A model generated the notes under the pieces. That model saw only the letters and a list, made by a program, of their open reading frames with translations. It was not told the origin of the DNA and did not search any database. Made by a program: the position numbers and the translations under genes. From the NCBI RefSeq assembly GCF_001583435.1, contig NZ_CP013251.1, forward strand, positions 2,439,617 to 2,503,616: DNA of 64,000 nucleotides. The letters run 5' to 3'. Each line of letters opens with the position of its first letter. Position 1 is the first letter of the stretch. Below, one piece after another: positions 58,129 through 64,000 of the stretch. This DNA comes from Endozoicomonas montiporae CL-33. Lineage in GTDB: Bacteria > Pseudomonadota > Gammaproteobacteria > Pseudomonadales > Endozoicomonadaceae.

Positions 58129-59115
58129 ATGACCTCTCTGGTCGTTATTGATGAAGGTTCTGCCCAGGCAAAGGCAACGTATCGGGCTGAAAACGGCGCT
58201 ATTGTGACTCATGTTGTGCCATCCCGCGTAGCCGAGCAGGCCAAGGTGGATATCAATGGTTATTCCGGGTCTGCCTACTTCACCGAGGAAGGTGGCGAGT
58301 ACACGGTAAATGGCGATTTTGACGACATTATTCGTACAAACATCCCTTCCTACCAGACATCCGAGGCCAACCGTGCGCTGGTGCATGAAACACTGCGTCA
58401 GAGTGGCTTTGCCGGCCGTCCGGTGCGCGTGGCGGTCACCCTGCCAATGAATCAGTTTTTCTCAAAGGTGCAGGGTGCGCCTATCAATCAGAAGCTGATT
58501 GCCAACAAGAAGCGTAATGTGCTGGGCGGTATTAAATCGGCTGCAGGACATCAGCTGGCAGAAATTATCGACTGCAAGGTCTATCCGGAAGGTATTCCTG
58601 CCCTGTTTGATACCATTCGCAACGACGATGGCTCCCTTAAGCCCGGTTTCGAAGAAGGCATGAAAATTCTGGTGGTGGATATCGGCGGTACGACAACAGA
58701 CGTATCGGTCGTCACGCCTGATGGCACCATTGAGTCTTACGACAGCTTTAGTACAGGTGTCTTGACGGTGGTCGAGCGTTTTTCTGAACTGGCAGCCCCG
58801 GAATTTGGCCTGAAACGTATCCCTCGTGCGCTGGCTGAAGAAGCGGTTAAAACCGGTCGCCTGAAAAACATGAACGTTTCCGAACTGATTCAGCGTGCCA
58901 GCCGCAATGTGATGCAGACCATTTTGCGCGAGCTGGAAGCCATGGTGTCTACGCCTTCACTGCTGGACAAGATCCTGATGGTTGGCGGTGGTGCTGCGTT
59001 GATGGGTCGTGACCTTGCTGAAGCAATGGGTGTCGAGGTATTGATTCCCGAGCAGCCGGATATGGCCATTTCCCGTGGTATTTACAAGCTGGAAATGCTG
59101 AAGGCCAGAAGCTGA
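58129..59115 (+). CDS. ParM/StbA-family actin-like ATPase, orphan, in the flagellar operon
   Basis: The product has 328 residues, close to plasmid R1 ParM (320). Actin-fold motifs: phosphate 1 VVIDEGSAQAKATY (residues 4-17), VAVTLPMNQFFSKVQ near 103, phosphate 2 ILVVDIGGTTTDVSVV near 182-196, adenosine motif KILMVGGGAALMGRD near 281-295. ParM forms filaments that push plasmid copies apart with ParR and parC. Neither ParR nor iteron repeats are beside it. It lies between fliH and fliI on the same strand with similar codon use, so it may be a chromosomal cytoskeletal partner for the flagellum or the pole (inference). Confidence 0.85.
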   Translation: MTSLVVIDEGSAQAKATYRAENGAIVTHVVPSRVAEQAKVDINGYSGSAYFTEEGGEYTVNGDFDDIIRTNIPSYQTSEANRALVHETLRQSGFAGRPVRVAVTLPMNQFFSKVQGAPINQKLIANKKRNVLGGIKSAAGHQLAEIIDCKVYPEGIPALFDTIRNDDGSLKPGFEEGMKILVVDIGGTTTDVSVVTPDGTIESYDSFSTGVLTVVERFSELAAPEFGLKRIPRALAEEAVKTGRLKNMNVSELIQRASRNVMQTILRELEAMVSTPSLLDKILMVGGGAALMGRDLAEAMGVEVLIPEQPDMAISRGIYKLEMLKARS

Positions 59116-59131
59116 GGTTTCTGTAGACAAG

Positions 59132-59247
59132 GTAGGTTGGTGCGAGCGGTACACGATCTTCCTACACGGTTGGTCAATTTTCACCGCTGGTTCACAGGTT
59201 TTTATTTAGTCACCGTGTTGGGAGGCGCTTCGCTTGTCCCAACCTAC
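59132..59247. repeat. GTAGGTTGG inverted repeat, REP/BIME-like
   Basis: GTAGGTTGG (59132-59140) and CCAACCTAC (59239-59247) bracket a noncoding stretch with GCGAGCG and GCGCTTCGCTTG parts. This resembles the dispersed GTAGGTTGGG...GCGAAGC repeats of many gammaproteobacteria. It separates the parM-like gene from fliI. Confidence 0.65.
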
Positions 59248-59296
59248 ATTCCAAATGTGAAGCGTTGCCGGGTTCTTATCTCCAGGATAAACGACG

Positions 59297-60655
59297 ATGA
59301 AAGAAGCAAGTTTGTCAGACCGGCTACAGTCTGCAGGCAAAAAAATGCATGTGCCAGCCGGTAAGGTGTATGGCCGTTTGCAGCGCGTTAAAGGGTTGTG
59401 CCTTGAGGCTTCGGGCTGTCGTCTGAGTACCGGACAACGTTGTCTGATTGAACGACAGGATGGTTCTGCTCTAGAGGCAGAAGTAGTCGGCTTTGAAGGC
59501 GGTCGTCTGTTTTTGATGCCGCTGGAACAGCCCGCCAATCTCAGTAGTGGTGACTGGGTTCGGCCTATTCATACCGACACGCGCATACCGGTGGGTGAGA
59601 ATCTGCTGGGGCGGGTAATCGATGGAGTAGGGCGTCCGCTGGATGGTAAAGGTCCGCTGGATGCGGATGACAGTACCTCGCTGGAAGGTGAGTCGATTAA
59701 TCCGCTGAAGCGTCGCCCTATTGCTGAACCTCTGAATGTGGGTATTCGTGCCATTAACAGTCTGCTGACGGTGGGTAAAGGGCAGCGTCTGGGCCTGTTT
59801 GCGGGCAGTGGTGTTGGTAAGAGTGTTCTGCTGGGCATGATGACCCGTTATACCAGTGCCGAGATTACCGTGGTGGGTTTGGTCGGTGAGCGTGGCCGGG
59901 AGGTGCAGGAATTTATCGAGCACAGTCTTGGCAAAGAAGGTATGAAGCGTGCGGTTGTTATTGCTGCGCCTGCAGACAGCTCGCCGGTTATGCGACTGCG
60001 GGCGTCCAGATTGTGCCATCGTATTGCCGAATATTTTCGGGATCAGGGTCGGGATGTATTGCTGCTGATGGATTCTCTCACCCGTTTTGCCCAGGCGCAG
60101 CGGGAAGTGGCGCTGGCTGTTGGTGAACCGCCTGCAACAAAAGGTTATCCACCTTCGGTGTTCAGCCTGCTCCCGACACTGGTTGAGCGTGCCGGTAATG
60201 GTGAAAACGGTCAAGGTTCCATGACCGCATTTTATACGGTGTTGTCAGAAGGTGACGATCAGCAGGATCCAATAGCTGATTCGGCGCGAGCCATTCTGGA
60301 CGGGCACTTTGTGCTGAGTCGCGAGCTGGCTGAATCCGGCCATTACCCTGCCATTGACGTAGAACAGTCGATCAGCCGGGTGATGACGCAGGTGACCAGT
60401 GACGAGCATCAGAAACTGGCGCGACAGTTTCGCCAGACTCTGGCGCGTTATAACAAGAACAGTGAAATGGTCGCGTTGGGTGCCTACCGCAAGGGTACTG
60501 ATCCAATGATTGACCAGTCTATTCAGATGTATCCGGCGATGGCCGGATTGTTGCAGCAGGGCATTCATGAGGCAGCGGATTTTCAGCAATCGCTCGATAG
60601 TCTGCAAAATCTATGGCCGAATGTCCGGCGTGATACCCGCCCTGTTCAGTCATAG
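59297..60655 (+). CDS. fliI: flagellum-specific ATPase FliI
   Basis: Hexameric ATPase that loads export substrates. The product has 452 residues. Walker [17 protein letters not shown] near 168-183, [20 protein letters not shown] near 195, Walker [22 protein letters not shown] near 253, [20 protein letters not shown] near 316. AGGA nine bases before ATG 59297. fliJ, normally next, is not downstream here. Confidence 0.97.
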   Translation: MKEASLSDRLQSAGKKMHVPAGKVYGRLQRVKGLCLEASGCRLSTGQRCLIERQDGSALEAEVVGFEGGRLFLMPLEQPANLSSGDWVRPIHTDTRIPVGENLLGRVIDGVGRPLDGKGPLDADDSTSLEGESINPLKRRPIAEPLNVGIRAINSLLTVGKGQRLGLFAGSGVGKSVLLGMMTRYTSAEITVVGLVGERGREVQEFIEHSLGKEGMKRAVVIAAPADSSPVMRLRASRLCHRIAEYFRDQGRDVLLLMDSLTRFAQAQREVALAVGEPPATKGYPPSVFSLLPTLVERAGNGENGQGSMTAFYTVLSEGDDQQDPIADSARAILDGHFVLSRELAESGHYPAIDVEQSISRVMTQVTSDEHQKLARQFRQTLARYNKNSEMVALGAYRKGTDPMIDQSIQMYPAMAGLLQQGIHEAADFQQSLDSLQNLWPNVRRDTRPVQS

Positions 60656-60670
60656 TACGTTGTCGCACTT

Positions 60671-60696
60671 TTGTAAAAACTCCTTGTAAAAACTCC
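60671..60696. repeat. two tandem copies of a 13-bp repeat
   Basis: TTGTAAAAACTCC at 60671-60683 and 60684-60696, just after fliI. Confidence 0.9.
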
Positions 60697-60716
60697 GGGT
60701 GCCCTCTTTTGTGGGC

Positions 60717-61262
60717 ATGACACGATTTGTCAATACCTTTGGAGGCTATCTGCGTGCCAAATACGGTGAAAAGGTCCACAAAATTTCCGTCAATGCTTCG
60801 TTCACCTGCCCAAACCGCGATGGCACAAAAGGTATTGGAGGCTGCACGTTCTGCAACAACGCTTCGTTCAGCCCTGATACGACCAATGCCGGAGACATCA
60901 CTGCCAGGATTCAATCTGCCAAAGATAAAGTACCTAAACGTACCGGAGCGGGAAAATTCATCGCTTACTTCCAGTCATACCGTAATACTTATACCAATTC
61001 CGTCTTCTAAACATGAATTGCGCAGCCATTCCAAACCGCTGGTTCGGCGTCAGAACTCCTCGCAATAGCCAGCTATTACTCGTCGTTCTTCCTTGCCCGG
61101 CGATTTGGATTGGCTTGCTCATGGTCATATTTAGAAAACGGAATTGGTATTACGGCTCTGTTGATGACCTGAGACGTTATTGTGACGAAGCATTGTCTGA
61201 TGCCGATGTCATTGGTCTGGCCGTTGGCACTCGTCCAGACTGTGTGCCGGATCCGGTTCTTG
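60717..61262 (+). pseudogene. radical SAM protein (YhcC/TIGR01212-like), MITE-disrupted and 3'-truncated
   Basis: ATG 60717 starts MTRFVNTFGGYLRAKYGEK, matching E. coli YhcC; the iron-sulfur Cys cluster is CPNRDGTKGIGGCTFC. The frame is cut at 60991 by a 158-bp MITE. After it the same protein resumes with YGSVDDLRRYCDEA and IGLAVGTRPDCVPDPVL. Deleting the MITE and one TTA restores QSYRNTYGSVDDLRRYC. Similarity stops at about 61262 and the last two-thirds of the gene are missing. A non-functional remnant. Confidence 0.88.
60992..61149. mobile_element. MITE of the TACCAATT family, 158 bp, TSD TTA
   Basis: Ends TACCAATTCCGTCTTCTAAA at left and, read inward from right, TACCAATTCCGTTTTCTAAA. Flanked by TTA at 60989-60991 and 61150-61152. 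Inner sequence is also partly palindromic (AGCCATTCCAAACCGC / GCGATTTGGATTGGCT). Inserted in the radical SAM gene. Confidence 0.9.
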
Positions 61263-61855
61263 CTTCTGATTTGCACCCGTTGCATCACACCCATTTGACA
61301 TGACCTCTAAAGTGGTCTTAAGTATACGCCGACTGACAAATATAACTGGGCAGAGTCTTCAGGTTTTCTGTTTCCTCTTATGGCCACGGCAATCTGGAAA
61401 ACGGTTCGAGGTATCAAAACCAGTGCAGCCAGGTTTTGATATCCATACGGTTAGTCGTCATTTCCGCTTTCGAGGCTGTCGCAAAAGACAAAAAAACAGG
61501 ATATACCCCTTACCGTGTCATGCCCACGCAGGTGGGGGATATCCTGAGAGGCTGTCCGGGAATAGTTTGGGGAATAGTTTGGGGAATAGTCTGCCCTGCC
61601 GGCAACTGCTCCTGCGTTTCCCTGGCTCCGGCACCCATGCCGTCGTGCGGTCGTAGCAAGTAGCAAATTAGTCTAAAAATCCACTTTTTTCGCTGAATAG
61701 CTTGCTATTCACCTCTCAAAACCGAATTTTTATCCTCAATTTTCTACGATCCTTGCTACGGGCACTATCCCCGGACAGCTTCCCGGGTTGCTCTGCGGCA
61801 GTCGACTTTACGGGAAGTGGGATGGTGTTTTTGTCCGGGACTTTGGAGAAAAGCA
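61263..61855. other. repeat-rich gap upstream of the WD40 gene
   Basis: Holds a hairpin ATCAAAACC/GGTTTTGAT (61413-61440), a REP-like inverted pair AGGATATACCCC/GGGGGATATCCT (about 61498-61544), and a 12-bp tandem repeat AATAGTTTGGGG (61561-61572, 61573-61584, then a partial). From about 61770 on, the sequence is repeated upstream of the second WD40 gene. No gene seen. Confidence 0.6.
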
Positions 61856-63352
61856 ATGAGTATTATTGAAAAGAGCTGGGCTATTGCGGGCCTGGTTATT
61901 TCACTGGCAGCCAGCTGTTTACAGGCGCAGGCTCAAACAACCCCCAACGCTCAACAGCCAACAGAAACGGCAATTCGATTTCTATTAGAGCATGTGATTC
62001 CTGTAGATCCGAATCGATTGCCAGAAACAGTCACATCAACCCCCGCGCCCGCAGGCAGTAGTGTCCTGATACAATCAATCCCCACGCTCAATGGCAGTAG
62101 TGTCCTGATACAATCAATCCCCACGCTCAATGGCAGTAGTGTCCTGATACAATCAACCTCCACTCCCACCCCCACCCCCACCCCCACGACAGGAAGCATC
62201 CCGACAAAACGTTATGATTGTGATCCTGACGTTCTTCCTGTCACTATGAGTATCTCATGGGGTAGGAAATATAGGGAAAATATCTTGGCTGTGGCAATAA
62301 GTTCCGGCGGTTTTATAGGATGTAAATCTTCTAATTTTGGTGTCGTTCAAATCTTTACTTTGGGGGGGAGAAGGGAACCCAAACTCGAACACACCGAACA
62401 TGTAAGTCAGTGGATCTATGGCGTTGACTTCAACAACGGCCAGCTGGCATTCGGGGGGCATAATAAGCAGATCAGCGTTCTCGACGACAGCTCGTTCGCC
62501 CACCTGAAAACCCTGAATACAACAATGAACATAGAGAGCGTTGTCTACAACCACGAAGGCACTCTTTTGGCCGCCGGAACGGATGACAGCGATAAAAATG
62601 AGGTCATAGTTTATAACGTGACGGACTCATACTCCATTCTGCACCGCTTGAGGAATAATAGGCGAGGCAGTGTAGGTGTTCTTGAGTTCAACAAAGACAG
62701 CACCGAGCTGGCATTTGCGGAGGATGGAAATGAAGTCTGGATTTATGACGCGACGACTACCGCATTTTTGCAAAAATTGGACGCTGAGTCAGCTACTGTA
62801 AATGACCTTGACTACAGTGACGACGGTAATTATCTGGCAGTTGTGGGGGGGGATCAAATTCTAAGGGTTTATTATAAAATGGAAAGCGACCCTTCGTTCT
62901 TTACCCTCACTCACGCCTTGTTAGTCGGTCACAAGTTAGCTTCCGTTGTTTTTAGTCCCGGTAGCACCTGGCTTGTAGTAGGGTTGTCTGATGGATCGGT
63001 CAGGTTTTATGATCCGGAGGATCTAACCATTCCTCCGCAGATCATCAGCCATAAGCAAGCCGTGGAAGGCCGTTTATATGACCTTCAATTCAGCGACAGC
63101 GGCACTATGCTGGCAGTCGCCAGAAATGATGGAATCAGTATTTATCGGATCGTCAGAAAAAACACTACAGACGTATATAATGATTTGGCTTCTACAACTC
63201 CGGAAGTATATGATTATTGGACTTCTACAACCCCGGAAGTACATGATTATTCGACTTCTACAACCCCGAAAGTACATAATGATTCGACTTCCACAACCCC
63301 GTTAGTCGCACTATTCATGGCTGTTCTTGGAGGAGGGATGCTGTTGCCATGA
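61856..63352 (+). CDS. secreted WD40-repeat protein
   Basis: ATG 61856 has GGAG about nine bases upstream and gives a signal peptide (MSIIEKSWAIAGLVISLAA to QAQAQ, about 26 residues). The product has 498 residues. A 13-residue repeat GSSVLIQSIPTLN occurs twice plus a partial third copy (39-bp DNA repeat from 62054), then a Thr-Pro run (TPTPTPTP). The centre (about 130-420) is a WD40-like beta-propeller: YGVDFNNGQLAFGGHNKQIS, NDLDYSDDGNYLAVVGGDQ, SVVFSPGSTWLVVGLSDGS, DLQFSDSGTMLAVARNDGIS. The tail has about four copies of STTPEVHDYST and ends in a short hydrophobic segment. Partner unknown; could act at the host interface. Confidence 0.75.
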   Translation: MSIIEKSWAIAGLVISLAASCLQAQAQTTPNAQQPTETAIRFLLEHVIPVDPNRLPETVTSTPAPAGSSVLIQSIPTLNGSSVLIQSIPTLNGSSVLIQSTSTPTPTPTPTTGSIPTKRYDCDPDVLPVTMSISWGRKYRENILAVAISSGGFIGCKSSNFGVVQIFTLGGRREPKLEHTEHVSQWIYGVDFNNGQLAFGGHNKQISVLDDSSFAHLKTLNTTMNIESVVYNHEGTLLAAGTDDSDKNEVIVYNVTDSYSILHRLRNNRRGSVGVLEFNKDSTELAFAEDGNEVWIYDATTTAFLQKLDAESATVNDLDYSDDGNYLAVVGGDQILRVYYKMESDPSFFTLTHALLVGHKLASVVFSPGSTWLVVGLSDGSVRFYDPEDLTIPPQIISHKQAVEGRLYDLQFSDSGTMLAVARNDGISIYRIVRKNTTDVYNDLASTTPEVYDYWTSTTPEVHDYSTSTTPKVHNDSTSTTPLVALFMAVLGGGMLLP

Positions 63353-63374
63353 TGTCGTTGTTGGGCTGGCGTTA

Positions 63375-63566
63375 TACCAATTTCGCCTTCTAAATATGAC
63401 CATGAGCAAGTCATTCAGAATCGCCGGACAATACTCTGAAGGGCATAAAGGCGAAACGACGAGTAATAGCGAGCTACTTGTGCCCTTTGGGTGTTGCGAG
63501 GAGTTCCAACGCAGCTCCCGTGATTCAGAATGGCTGCGTAATTCATGTTTAGAAGGTGAATTGGTA
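63375..63566. mobile_element. MITE of the TACCAATT family, 192 bp, TSD TTA
   Basis: Left end TACCAATTTCGCCTTCTAAA; right end read inward TACCAATTCACCTTCTAAAC. TTA at 63372-63374 and 63567-63569. The core CGACGAGTAATAGCGAGCTA is shared with the elements at 60992 and 39586. Between the two WD40 genes. Confidence 0.9.
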
Positions 63567-63573
63567 TTAGTCG

Positions 63574-63627
63574 TTCTGATTCTTCTGTGTTTTCTGATTC
63601 TTCTGTGTTTTCTGATTCTTCTGTGTT
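63574..63627. repeat. three tandem copies of an 18-bp repeat
   Basis: TTCTGATTCTTCTGTGTT at 63574-63591, 63592-63609 and 63610-63627, right after the MITE. Read on the minus strand it encodes repeating NTEESE, but there is no sign of a gene. Confidence 0.9.
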
Positions 63628-63743
63628 TGAGGGTGCCTCCGGATAAGGCAGACTATTCCCGGACAGCCTCCCGGGTTGCTTTGTGGCAGTCGACGTTACG
63701 GGAAGCGGGATGGTGTTTTTGTCCGAGGTTTTGGAGAAAAGCA

Positions 63744-64000
63744 ATGAGTAGTATTGAAAAGAGCTGGGCTATTGCGGGCCTGGTTATTCCACTGGTAGCA
63801 AGCTGTTTACAGGCGCAGGCTCAAACAGCTCCCAACGCTCAACAGCCAACAGAAACGACAATTCTATTAGAGTATGTGATTCCTATAGATCCGAACCGGT
63901 TGCCGGAAACAGTCACATCGACCCCCATGCCCACAGGCAGTAGCGTCCTGACGCAATCAACCCTCATCCCCACCACCACCCCCACCTCCACCTCCACCCC
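63744..64000 (+). CDS. second secreted WD40-type paralogue (3' end outside window)
   Basis: ATG 63744 with the same GGAGAAAAGCA leader as the first copy. The 85 visible codons give MSSIEKSWAIAGLVIPLVAS then CLQAQAQT, nearly identical to the 61856 protein, with the same IDPNRLPETVTSTP and one GSSVLTQS repeat before a Thr/Ser/Pro-rich run. Only one copy of the 13-residue repeat is seen here. The WD40 part, if present, lies beyond the window; that is inferred from the paralogue. Confidence 0.75.
   Translation, partial: MSSIEKSWAIAGLVIPLVASCLQAQAQTAPNAQQPTETTILLEYVIPIDPNRLPETVTSTPMPTGSSVLTQSTLIPTTTPTSTST

Noticed and set aside
43284..60655. Virulence type III secretion system instead of a flagellum
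   Set aside because: FliG, FliM, FliE, MotY-like and FlrC proteins are flagellar; no secretin, needle or translocator genes.
61561..61590. CRISPR-like array
   Set aside because: Directly adjacent 12-bp repeats without spacers; same for the 9-, 13-, 16- and 18-bp repeats elsewhere. No cas genes.
63415..63744. Minus-strand frame with NTEESE repeats
   Set aside because: It is made by the 18-bp tandem repeat and MITE sequence; no ribosome-binding site or family match.

Overview
The window looks like chromosomal DNA of a marine gammaproteobacterium of the Oceanospirillales, most like Endozoicomonas. This is an inference from the mix of housekeeping genes (ccmGHI, serS, cysG, uvrB, dnaX-ybaB-recR), a polar-type flagellar cluster with MotY and FlrC homologues, eukaryote-like secreted proteins (M60 peptidase, WD40 proteins) and a heavy load of insertion sequences and miniature repeats. 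No rRNA operon is present, so the assignment cannot be confirmed from the sequence alone.

Layout. 0-3.5 kb: end of a cytochrome c maturation operon (ccmG-ccmH-ccmI), then serS. 3.5-5.4 kb: a secreted cupin gene cut by an IS. 5.5-14.7 kb: MATE transporter, cysG, glycine-zipper protein, M23 peptidase, aminotransferase, uvrB. 14.8-18.9 kb: tRNA-Val, then AT-richer accessory genes (methyltransferase, GH18-like protein, NYN protein). 18.9-27.4 kb: a membrane hydrolase gene split by an IS1380-type element, a LacI-type regulator, a UvrD-like helicase and another complete IS. 27.6-34.8 kb: small membrane proteins, nupC, a secreted orphan, and an NAD-salvage locus (nrtR divergent from pncA-pncB with a palindromic operator candidate). 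34.9-39.2 kb: a large M60 peptidase and an ISAs1 element that itself carries a nested MITE. 39.3-43 kb: 4.5S RNA, a MITE, dnaX-ybaB-recR. 43.3-60.7 kb: flagellar genes in two divergent blocks, fliM-N-O-P-Q-R-flhB-flhA leftward and motY-flrC-fliE-F-G-H-(parM-like)-fliI rightward. 60.7-64 kb: a radical-SAM remnant broken by a MITE, then tandem paralogous genes for secreted WD40 proteins, the second cut by the window end.

Main observations. (1) A ParM/StbA-like actin gene lies between fliH and fliI with no ParR or centromere partner visible. (2) The flagellar switch is divergent: FliM lacks the CheY-binding N-terminus, the FliG torque helix has lost usual charged residues, and the FlrC receiver lacks its phospho-acceptor Asp. 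(3) Three genes are disrupted by mobile elements whose target duplications can be read exactly, and removing element plus one duplication restores the reading frame each time. (4) A MITE family with TACCAATT ends and TTA target duplications is present in full-length, 32-bp and single-end forms, and shares a core with a second MITE family having different ends. These fit a genome with recent, active transposition, as expected of a host-associated lineage (inference).
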